Shown here piece after piece: positions 31,017-39,310 of a stretch of DNA of 64,000 nt. Position numbers and translations under genes: made by a program. Within the stretch, counting starts at the first letter, position 1; every line of letters begins with the position of its first letter. Below the pieces are notes generated by a model. It searched no databases. It worked only from the letters and a program-made list of their open reading frames with translations, and was not told where the DNA came from. Origin of the DNA: Mariniflexile sp. AS56 (lineage in GTDB: Bacteria; Bacteroidota; Bacteroidia; Flavobacteriales; Flavobacteriaceae); the NCBI RefSeq assembly GCF_030552475.1, contig NZ_JAUPED010000007.1:62001-126000 (forward strand), read 5' to 3'.

Positions 31017-31394
31017 AAAATGATAAACAATCTTTATCGTTTAAAACCGTCTGTGCCTAATAACTAAGATTTCGTTTTGCCAATAGGCTAAAAATGAATT
31101 CTGCGTTGAGGAATCTGGTTAATTTGACGTACTATGGGTAAAACGATGCGTTTAGGGAAGGCTATTTGGTGGTCTTGATGGAATTGATGTGATCAAAATG
31201 TTTAACGTTCACTTGTTTACTAACATTTTTGGGTGATTTTTTTAGTGGTTTTAATTTGCGTTTTCTGCGTTTTATCACTTCGTTTTATCACTTCGTTTTA
31301 AAGTTAAGCCATAGCAGAGCTAGGCCGCTTTTGCAGATGTAATGGTAGTTAATTAGTTAGTTATATTCATTAACTTAGGCTTTAGTAAAACGTG
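31017..31394. other. gene-free flank of the dead IS region
   Basis: No open frame of note. It holds the short tandem repeat at 31268-31300 and presumably one terminus of the IS91-type element. Confidence 0.4.
31268..31300. repeat. 2.5 copies of a 13-bp tandem repeat
   Basis: CGTTTTATCACTT occurs at 31268-31280 and 31281-31293, with a partial third copy to 31300. It lies about 100 bp beyond the transposase 3' end. Confidence 0.8.
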
Positions 31395-32486
31395 CTAATT
31401 GTCGGTTGGCCCACGGTCATTAAACAACAAAATGGTATGCAGTCTTCCCTTTTTACAAACAGGACATTGGCGGTGTAAAACGGGGTTGTCTGTTTTAATT
31501 GGTTCTATTTTTACGGTAGCTAGTTCAGCTTGTAGTTTTGGCAATTTCTTTTTCTTCCAACTGCTGCTTAAAATCCCATAATGCCGGATGCGGGTAAATC
31601 TTTTTGGTAAAATATGTAAAGTAAAACACGTTATAAACTCCCCACTCAATACCGTTAAATTGGTTTTCTTACCACCACGACGGTAATCTTTGGCAGTGAA
31701 GGAGACTTGCTTATTTTTACTATCAATATTTGTATCCCTATGGTTTTCAATGGCTCTTTGGTGGATATAACTGCATAAGTATTCTATCACATATTTTGGA
31801 CTTCTAAAAGGCTCTTTGGCATAAACCACGCACTTTTTTCGGAATACGTCATTGTAAATTTTCTGAGGAATTTTTAAATCACTTTTTCTGAGATCTGCTA
31901 TATACTTAGCTCGAAACACCTGGCTCATGGATTTAACATTGAAGAGGTATTTGCCCTTGTTCTTGGCTGTTTTTCATTGTCCCGATTGACTTAAATTACC
32001 TCTTGGAACCATGCAGTACAAGTGCGGGTGTAAACTCATGATCTGACCTCAAGTATGCAGTACCGCAATCATGCCAATGCTACCACCCAAGTGTTTGGGA
32101 TTGTTACCAAATTGCTGCAAAGTCTGCCATGCTGCCTTAGACAAATTGCCATACACTATTTTGCAGTGGTTTAGCGCATAGCTATTAAACTCGCTTGGAA
32201 GGGTAAATACTAGATGAAAATAAGGTACATTTAAAAGTTCGCCTTCTCGTGCCCGAATCCATTCTTCGCGTTTATGTCCTTGGCAAGTTGGGCAGTGTCT
32301 GTTCCTGCAACTGTTGTAACTAATCTGTAAGGCGTGGTAACAATCGCATTTATCAATGTGTCCGCCCATCGCTTTGGTACGGCACCTGGTCTACAAAGCT
32401 CGGTAATGCCACGAAGTTAAGCTCAAACTTTTAAGTTGCAGCTATTCCATCTCTAAAATGTCCGCCACCGTATGTCGGGGACTCAT
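31395..32486 (-). pseudogene. IS91-family transposase, inactivated by in-frame stops
   Basis: A single frame of 364 codons from the ATG at 32486 to the TGA... stop at 31395 keeps the whole family layout: the N-terminal zinc region SYNSCRNRHCPTCQGHKREE, a LHPHLYCMVP segment containing the HxH site, and a C-terminal VCKKGR zinc knuckle. The frame is interrupted by stops near residues 15 and 30 and by two TGA codons (32049-32051 and about 31972), each where the family usually has Trp (TWGQ and KWKTAK contexts). The pattern is point mutation without frameshift, indicating a relatively recent death. Confidence 0.85.
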
Positions 32487-32946
32487 TAATCGTAGAGTTT
32501 GTCCAGTGCAGAATACTTCGAACCACTGGGCGGATTGTCCACCCCGAAAATACGGAGCAGGCTATGCAGATAGGTTAGCGTCATTTCAATATGCGCATGC
32601 CCTAAAAGTTCTTTTAGGCAAACAATATTAACGCCATATTCCAACAAATGTGTGGCAAAAATATGGCGCAAGTTGTGGTCGGTTATTTTCTTTGAGCTGC
32701 CTATTTTACTGCGGTTTCCCTAATGATCCAGCCAATACCATTGGTGGTTAATCCTTGAGTTTCTCCATCTTTGGTAACCTGAAGGTTGAAAAGATATATT
32801 TGAGAATTTTCAATTTTAATGTATGTTTTAAGTCTTCTAATTAAGAATATTCTTAAAGGTCCATAACGGTCAATCTTCCCTGTTTTCTTGGGAATAAATA
32901 CTGTTTTTCGAGCAAAATCAATGTCTGACCACTTTAAGTTGCAAAG
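32486..32946 (-). pseudogene. tyrosine recombinase/integrase fragment
   Basis: The catalytic half is readable: KWSDIDFARKTVFIPKKTG at the upstream end, then DGETQGLTTNGIGWIIRE, a frameshift near 32703-32720, and HNLRHIFATHLLEYG followed by KELLGHAHIEMTLTYLH, which contains the R-H-R...H-Y active-site pattern. The first Arg-bearing helix and the N-terminal SAM-like domain are missing beyond 32946, where an IS3 relic abuts. Confidence 0.75.
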
Positions 32947-32999
32947 TTAGTGGCTATGAAGTGTGCAACCCTAAAGCATCCCAATAATTATTTTCTTGA

Positions 33000-33446
33000 A
33001 CTATAAGTAAGTGGCTTTTAGGGTTCTAAACAACCTATCTTCCCACTTTAACTGTGTCTAATTCAGCCTCTAATAAAAAATATAATTTTCGAGTATCTAA
33101 GCGTGGAATCTTTATGCGCAATTAATGACTTGTTGGGCTAAATGTTTCTTAAGTATTCTTGCTTTTTCGTCCTATAATAAACCTGTCAATTCATTCCCCA
33201 AGTAATCTGCGGAAGAAACAATTGTTTTTTGTGTTTGTTAGCGATAGTATTCGACAACTTTGGTGTGTAATTTATTTTCTTATTTGGGTAACGTATTTAT
33301 TTTCAATCATTTCAACGATCGTATCAAAAAATAATAACTTTTTTATCGGCTCTCTCAGCAAGATGTTCTGCCCTAGCTTTTTTCTTTTCAAGAGGCTTCA
33401 CTTTACTCTCTAATTCAATAATTCTTTGTTCTGATGTTTTTGTCAT
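33000..33446 (-). pseudogene. IS3-family (IS150-like) transposase relic, orfA end and orfB start
   Basis: On the minus strand, from an ATG at 33446, the translation MTKTSEQRIIELESKVKPLE followed by KKKARAEHLAERADKK matches orfA coiled-coil sequences of Bacteroidetes IS3 elements. After a frameshift it continues DTIVEMIENKY. Farther on, QVYYRTKKQEYLRNI and RIKIPRLDTRKLYFLLEAEL then VKVGR match the beginning of orfB, with several stops. The catalytic DDE core is absent. It ends where the integrase fragment begins, so one element probably interrupted or deleted the other. Confidence 0.7.
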
Positions 33447-33716
33447 GGTACTTAAAGATAAATTTTCCCAATCAAAGGCGCAATTTTTTTATTCCATTGA
33501 GTTATTTGGCTCGTAATTGAACATCATCAATGAGATGAGCATCTAATCGATTTTTTGAACCACTTGAAGCTTAAAAGAAAACGATTAATCTTTTTAGTTT
33601 TTTTTTAAATAGAAACCGAACAAATTAGTAGTTAAATTAGGAATATTTGTCTCTATATATAAAGTTCTTTATTAGTTTCTTTGGTAACTATATTCAACAT
33701 AAATTATACAAATATT

Positions 33717-36044
33717 ATGACAGTAAAATTGATATCTCTAAAAGGTTTATTCTTATTATTTATTTTAAGTTTTAATAATTTAATAGCAAAAAACAATTTA
33801 AATTATGAAAACACATATTATCAACAAGAGTCTTTAATTATCGAGGCTTTACCTAATAATTTATCCGATAATTTATCAATACCTATTACCTATTTAGGAG
33901 AACTATTGACTTTAGAACTTGAGAGAAGTTCTGTTTATGGTCATAATACTAGAATTTTAGTAGATAACGGGACAGGAAAGTTAATTGAAGTGGAAAAAAC
34001 TGAAGAATGTACATACACAGGGTATGTTAAAGAACATTTAGGATATTATGTTAATGCTGTTATTACTCCAAAAGGTTTAATTGCTACTATAATTAAATCT
34101 AGAGATGAAAAAATAGAAATAAGACCGCTATTAGAAGATAAAAAGACTCATGAAATTTTTACTATTAAAACAGAAAAACCACACACACCTACTTATGAAG
34201 TTGTAAAAAGGGAATATTCTAATTCTGTAGTTCAAAATAAAAATTTAACGTGGGATCTTTTTTCCAATAATTTAAAGAAAATAATATTAGAAAAAAAACC
34301 AAAAACGCAGGGTGCTACTTTAGTCCCAACAACAGTAATGGATGTTCTTGAATATGAAATAGGAGTAGAAATTGGATCGAGATCATTCCTGGCGGAGGCT
34401 TATAATGGAGATTTAGCCATTGCTCAAGCTTCTGCACAATCAATTATTGGAAACCTTAATAGGCGTTATCTTCCTGGTGCTGGAGTTAAATTCACACTTG
34501 GTACTGTTATAATTAGAACAAATGCGAGTACTGATCCATTAAGAGATTTAGTGACAGGTACTGGAACAGCCTCTACTGCAAATTCAAGTCTTGCAGCTTT
34601 TAAAGATTACTGGAATAATAATCCAGACGAAGTTGGCACAACTCACGATATAGCTGTATATCACGTAAAATCAGCTCCGTCTGGTTTGGCTTATGTTAAT
34701 AATGTAGGAACTTCTAATAGATATGGTACTATGGGAGGAAATGGAGCTACCAGTTGGGCCGATGGAACAGCCGTGCATGAAGTAGGTCATATTTGGAACC
34801 TCAGACACACGAGTAGTTCTGGTATCTTTTATGAAAATAGACCAAGAGTTGATGCCGGTGCGACTAGTTCAGGAGGAAGAGATTATACTATCAGCGTTAT
34901 GCATGGATCAGGAAATCATAATATAGGAAGGTTCTCTACAGAAGAAGCTCAGGTTGTTAGAGAGGTGCTTAATAGAAAACGCGCTATTGGAAACTCACCA
35001 TCAAACTTAGGTGAAATAAAACCATTTGGTGTATACGATAGGTTTTTTATGGAATCTAATGACCCTATTACTATAGATGTTGTTTCAAATGATTATGATG
35101 TTAATAATGATGTTTTAGATGTTAGGGTTTTAGATCAAGTTAGTAACTTAGGGGGCACTATTAGTCTCTCTACCGGTACTGGCCCAGGAGGAAGAAATGA
35201 GCTTATTTATACACCACCTGTATCTGGCCTTAATGGGCAAGATTTTTTCCATTATACCGTTTTTGATACATCGGGACTTACCGATTTTGGAGCTGTTTAT
35301 GTCACACGTGAAGCCTCCCTTTTTAATGAGAATAGTGATGAATTCAGATTTGATTTAGGTACAAAAACATCAGCTCTTTGGCCTGGTTATGATAGAGTAC
35401 ATGCAACAACTTCTAATGATTTATACGGATGGGTTGATTCTACCAATTTAAGTGATAGAGATAGAGGAACTGATGGAGGAGCTAATAACCTTAATAGAGA
35501 TTTGTGTCATTCTTCTGAACCTGCAACATTTGAAACAAAAGTGCAAAATGGTAAATGGAAGGTACTTATTACATTTGGAGATACTTTTTCTCATGATGAG
35601 ATATATGTTAAAGCAGAAGGTGTGGATAAAGTAGTAGGTGTCGATGTCACACCAAATATATATTTTAATGAAATATTTGAAGTAGATGTAGCAGATGGCA
35701 AGTTGTCGTTAGAGTTCTCAGATCGAGGAGGCAGTGATAGTAATTGGGTGGCTACTAGAATTTGGTTAACTTATTTGGGTACTTTAAGTGTAGAGAATAA
35801 TGGTATTGAAGATGTTTTTTCTGTTTATCCAAATCCTACAAATTCCATTTTGAATATAAAAATTAACGGAAATAGAAGTGGTTCACTGTCAATTGTAGAT
35901 GTATTAGGCAATGTGGTGTATACAAAAAAAGAATTAGAAAATATGGAAACAGTAATAGATGTCAGCCATTGGGCAAAAGGAACTTATTTTATCACTTATG
36001 AAAGAGAAGCAATCGAAATCACAAAAAAAATTATAATTCATTAA
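33717..36044 (+). CDS. T9SS-secreted zinc metallopeptidase with beta-domains
   Basis: A 775-aa protein with a signal peptide (about 1-25). The propeptide-like N-terminal region is followed by a metzincin-type zinc site HEVGHIWNLRH (His354, Glu355, His358, His364) and a possible Met-turn in SVMHGSGNHNIGRF. Then come a cadherin/Big-like domain (about 430-530; DPITIDVVSNDYDVNNDV), a domain starting FRFDLGTKTSALWPGYDRV that resembles the malectin/CBM-like modules of secreted glycan enzymes (about 545-690), and a T9SS type-A sorting domain (YPNPTNSILNI to the C-terminus). It would cleave proteins outside the cell. Start ATG 33717 is favoured over an in-frame TTG at 33681. It is unusual inside a glycan locus. 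Confidence 0.82.
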   Translation: MTVKLISLKGLFLLFILSFNNLIAKNNLNYENTYYQQESLIIEALPNNLSDNLSIPITYLGELLTLELERSSVYGHNTRILVDNGTGKLIEVEKTEECTYTGYVKEHLGYYVNAVITPKGLIATIIKSRDEKIEIRPLLEDKKTHEIFTIKTEKPHTPTYEVVKREYSNSVVQNKNLTWDLFSNNLKKIILEKKPKTQGATLVPTTVMDVLEYEIGVEIGSRSFLAEAYNGDLAIAQASAQSIIGNLNRRYLPGAGVKFTLGTVIIRTNASTDPLRDLVTGTGTASTANSSLAAFKDYWNNNPDEVGTTHDIAVYHVKSAPSGLAYVNNVGTSNRYGTMGGNGATSWADGTAVHEVGHIWNLRHTSSSGIFYENRPRVDAGATSSGGRDYTISVMHGSGNHNIGRFSTEEAQVVREVLNRKRAIGNSPSNLGEIKPFGVYDRFFMESNDPITIDVVSNDYDVNNDVLDVRVLDQVSNLGGTISLSTGTGPGGRNELIYTPPVSGLNGQDFFHYTVFDTSGLTDFGAVYVTREASLFNENSDEFRFDLGTKTSALWPGYDRVHATTSNDLYGWVDSTNLSDRDRGTDGGANNLNRDLCHSSEPATFETKVQNGKWKVLITFGDTFSHDEIYVKAEGVDKVVGVDVTPNIYFNEIFEVDVADGKLSLEFSDRGGSDSNWVATRIWLTYLGTLSVENNGIEDVFSVYPNPTNSILNIKINGNRSGSLSIVDVLGNVVYTKKELENMETVIDVSHWAKGTYFITYEREAIEITKKIIIH

Positions 36045-36389
36045 TTATTTTAAAAAGCCAAAGTAAAGGAGGTTGTTCCAATGATTATAAAGATTAACTA
36101 AGAATAAATGATAAGCAAAAATTAATCAAGTAAGCAATAATGTAATTGCTAAGCTTTAATTAGTAACTTTAAATAATAAATTATCTGTATCGCTTTTCTA
36201 GAAAGTGACAGTTGTATTTCTTGAAAATTGTTTAGTAATCCAAATAATGGTGATATTTGTTTATAAATATAGATTTGCTGATTATGAAGAATCCAGTACG
36301 GTGGGAGGTTTTTAAAATCTTAAAATGAATTTATATAATTTATAAAAATGAAAGATATACAAAATAAACTTAATAGAATATTAAAGAAA
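36045..36389. other. intergenic region upstream of GH105
   Basis: About 345 bp without a gene; holds the candidate promoter box at 36270. No terminator with a T-run was found after the peptidase gene. Confidence 0.4.
36270..36277 (+). promoter_or_regulatory. candidate flavobacterial -7 box
   Basis: TAGATTTG fits the Bacteroidetes sigma factor consensus TAnnTTTG and lies about 110 bp before the GH105 start. A matching TTG at the -33 position was not evident, so this is tentative. Confidence 0.3.
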
Positions 36390-37502
36390 ATGAAAACATT
36401 AAAAATTGTCATCATGTTTGCAATATTTGCCATTGCAAGCTCATCGCAAGCCCAAGAAATAAAACCACTAGAAGTAAAAAAAGTCATGGAAAAAGTGGCT
36501 GACTGGCAAATGGCACATTTTAATGATTCGTACAGTGGAAATAAAGAGCCTCATCATCAATTAGATTGGACCAATGGCGCTTTATATGTGGGTATGGTGA
36601 AGTGGGCAGAAATGACTGGTGACGAGAAATATTATAATTGGCTTAAAGAAATTGGAGAAAATAATGAATGGAAATTGTATTTCCGTAAATACCATGCAGA
36701 TGATCACACCGTAGGTCAATTATATATTGAATTATACCGTAAGTTTAAGGATGATAAAATGATTAAACCAACAAAAGATCAGTTCAATTTTATTATGCTT
36801 CATCCTGCACAAACTTTAATGAATTGGAAGACTCCTTATCACCAAGACCGCTGGAATTGGTGTGATGCGCTATTCATGTCTCCGCCTGTTTGGGCTAAAC
36901 TTTATAACATAACAAGAGAGGAAAAATACCTTGATTTTTTAATGAAGGAATACAAAGCATCAACAGATTTTTTATTTGATAAAAAAGAAAGTCTTTATTA
37001 CCGGGACGAAAAATATATAGGGAAGTTGGACAATGGTACAAAAATATTTTGGGCACGCGGTAACGGTTGGGTATTTGCTGGTCTTGTAAATATTATGAAT
37101 GAATTAGATTCAAATAGCAAAGAATATAAGTATTTTTTGAAAATTTACAAAAAAATGGCGAATAAATTACTTAAAACTCAAACACCACAAGGGCATTGGG
37201 CAATGAGTATATTAGGTCAAGACTTTTATACTACACCTGAAACAAGTGGTTCATCATTTTTTATTTATGGTTTAGCTTGGGGATTAAATAATGGTGTTTT
37301 AGATAAAACAACCTACGCACCTGCTGTTAAAAAAGGATGGAATGCCATGGTGGGGCATGTTACAGAAGATGGTATGTTAGGTTATGTTCAGCCCATTGGA
37401 GCTGCTCCTGGAAAAGCGTGGCCTGACAAAACTGAAGTTTACGGAACTGGAGCTTTTTTAAGTGCCGGAACAGAAGTATATAAATTGTATGGGGGAGAAT
37501 AA
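36390..37502 (+). CDS. GH105 unsaturated uronyl hydrolase
   Basis: Hydrolyses the 4,5-unsaturated uronic acid left at the non-reducing end by a polysaccharide lyase. The 370-aa secreted protein (signal peptide ends SSSQA) has the (alpha/alpha)6 layout of YteR/YesR-type rhamnogalacturonyl hydrolases: DWTNGALYVGM, YHADDHTVGQLY, DRWNWCDALFMSPPVW with the catalytic Asp159, FWARGNGWVFAGL, and ETSGSSFFIYGLAWG. Length is normal. ATG 36390 was chosen because the signal peptide starts there; an upstream ATG at 36348 adds 14 residues. Together with GH88 at 46807 it shows that lyase products are handled here. Confidence 0.92.
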   Translation: MKTLKIVIMFAIFAIASSSQAQEIKPLEVKKVMEKVADWQMAHFNDSYSGNKEPHHQLDWTNGALYVGMVKWAEMTGDEKYYNWLKEIGENNEWKLYFRKYHADDHTVGQLYIELYRKFKDDKMIKPTKDQFNFIMLHPAQTLMNWKTPYHQDRWNWCDALFMSPPVWAKLYNITREEKYLDFLMKEYKASTDFLFDKKESLYYRDEKYIGKLDNGTKIFWARGNGWVFAGLVNIMNELDSNSKEYKYFLKIYKKMANKLLKTQTPQGHWAMSILGQDFYTTPETSGSSFFIYGLAWGLNNGVLDKTTYAPAVKKGWNAMVGHVTEDGMLGYVQPIGAAPGKAWPDKTEVYGTGAFLSAGTEVYKLYGGE

Positions 37503-37675
37503 AATATTTAGTTTGTTCATATGACTATGCCCAGTAGTAAACTTATTTACATAGAGTAATATAAGTAAATTCAGGGTGTGTAAAACACCTAGCTATTGCA
37601 TCTAAAGTAACAACGTAAATCATTTTCAACCTGTAGCCATATTTTAAAATTAAAAATTAAAAGAAATTATTAAAA

Positions 37676-38966
37676 ATGAGAAGGACAATTTTTATTACTA
37701 TTTGGTCTGTTTTTTCAGTTTTCCTGATGAATGTATTTGGACAAGTTCTTCCACAATGGAATAAATTAAATTTAGAAAGCACAGAAGACACTCTAACCTT
37801 AAAAATTAATAAACTAACAAATAATTCATTAAAATTCATTCTCAACAATGAAAAAGGATTCTCTTGGTTTATACATTTTTAATGGCGTTAGCGAACATTC
37901 AATACGTCCACCAGCACAAACAGTTATGGCGCTAGGTATTGCACTATCAATTAATATCTATGATGAAAAAATTGTAGGAATATCTAATATTGAAGCAAAA
38001 GAAATACAAACAAATTTAATTAAATCACTTTTAAAAGAGCATAAAGCCAACGGAGGCAAATGGGGAAATTGTTGGCAATGCGCTCACTGGGCATTTTATA
38101 GTGGTTTTGGTGCATGGCTTTCTTTAGATTTATTAGACACGGAAACAGAAGAACAGTTACTGAAAATGATTGTTATGGAAGCTAATAATTTTAATAAAGA
38201 ACCTCCATATTGTAACGATTGCACCAATGATACCAAGGCCGAAGAAAATGCTTGGAATGCAAACATTTTGACTTTGGCTTTGGCTACAATGCCAAAACAT
38301 GAAAATGCAAAATGGTGGAAAGAGCGAGCTAGCCAATGGATGCTTTCGGCGTATTCTCGTGAATCTGATTTATCCAATAATCCAATTATTGATGGTAAGC
38401 CTATAAATCATTGGATATCTGGATGGAATATGCATGAAGATGGTTATGTTTATAATCATAATCGTATACATCCTTATTATACAGCTGCTGCAAACATTAA
38501 TTTATGGAACCCATTGGTTTTTACTTTAGCAAACCAAAAAGGCTTGCAGGCCGCATATTGGAATATGAGCTATGTATATAAACAACTTATAGATTTTAAA
38601 TGGCAGAATCCTCCTTATCAAGCTCCAGGAGGAACAATTTACCGACGTGACTCAAACACACTTCATGCAACGGTTTATTACCCAAACGGTACAGATTGGT
38701 CAGTGAATTTAGTTGATAATTTTTTTATGTTTGACGTTCAATGTTCTGTTATGGGTTTAGATAATTTGGTGGATATTTCAGCAGTAAAATGGGCTAATAC
38801 GCGTGCAGATTATATGCTGTGGATGCAATCTCGATCAACAACTGGACAACTTTATACGAAAGAAGACAATTTAAATTTCCCTCCAAAGGAGAGTAAAGCG
38901 GCATCCATGTTTGCGCTCGCCAGACTTACTATTATGTTAAAACAAGACATTGGAAAAAAACTATAG
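37676..38966 (+). pseudogene. frameshifted paralogue of the helical enzyme at 29661
   Basis: The first frame (37676-37882) gives a signal peptide (ends NVFGQ) and about 45 more residues; the second frame (from about 37848 to 38966) carries the rest. They overlap by 35 bp, and the family continuity switches frame near 37855, in an AAAAAGG-type run. Shared motifs with the 29661 protein: EHKANGGKWGNCWQ, AEENAWNANILTLALATMP, HEDGYVYNHNRIHP, PPYQAPGGT, and PNGTDWS. One indel or a sequencing error in the poly-A run separates it from an intact gene of about 428 residues. Product family unrecognised. Confidence 0.75.
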
Positions 38967-39310
38967 TCAATGCGTTGAGGTTATCTATTAACTCAATGCT
39001 AATAGATACAATTAAAGTTTAACTCAAGATTTTAAATATGGTATATATGAATGGTATGTCGTTGACTTGTTGATGTTTACAATTTGATACGTCCTGTCTC
39101 ACGTTGTTTCAATATAATAAATGCCGAATACCATGCTTAATTGACTCTAGATAGCTTTAAAGTTTCTATCTCAAGTAAGGCAGCACAGGCTTTGTAAAAT
39201 GGCTCAAATAAATTAGCTCAGAGTATTTATAAATATGCTAAAAAAGCAAAAACAGGTTTAAACTATTTATAGTTTAAACCTTTTTAATTTACAGATATTT
39301 GAGGATAGTG
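38967..39310. other. convergent intergenic region
   Basis: Between the 3' ends of the plus-strand helical pseudogene and minus-strand GH36. It holds a weak hairpin (38983-39007, no T-run) and the bidirectional terminator at 39254-39281. Confidence 0.4.
39254..39285. terminator. bidirectional terminator
   Basis: AGGTTTAAACT (39254-39264) pairs perfectly with AGTTTAAACCT (39271-39281) around a 6-nt loop, with TTTTT on the plus side and an A-rich flank that gives a T-run on the minus side. It would end minus-strand GH36 transcription (stop at 39311) and any plus-strand read-through. Confidence 0.8.

Larger units (their letters stand above)
31395..32946 (-). mobile_element. decayed IS91-type element with integrase
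   Basis: Two overlapping minus-strand pseudogenes, a tyrosine recombinase followed by an IS91-family transposase, form the integrase-plus-transposase arrangement seen in some Bacteroidetes IS91 relatives. The recombinase TAA and transposase ATG share one base (32486). Exact ends were not found; IS91 elements lack terminal inverted repeats and target duplications. Confidence 0.75.

Noticed and set aside
31268-31300. Possible CRISPR-like array
   Set aside because: Units are only 13 bp, directly adjacent with no spacers, and 2.5 copies; a simple tandem repeat.
33159-33413. 84-residue hydrophobic plus-strand frame
   Set aside because: It is the reverse complement of IS3 orfA/orfB relic sequence, which explains its composition.
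38983-39007. ATCTATTA/TAATAGAT hairpin after the helical pseudogene
   Set aside because: Pure A/T-type stem with a 9-nt loop and no T-run; a better terminator lies at 39254.
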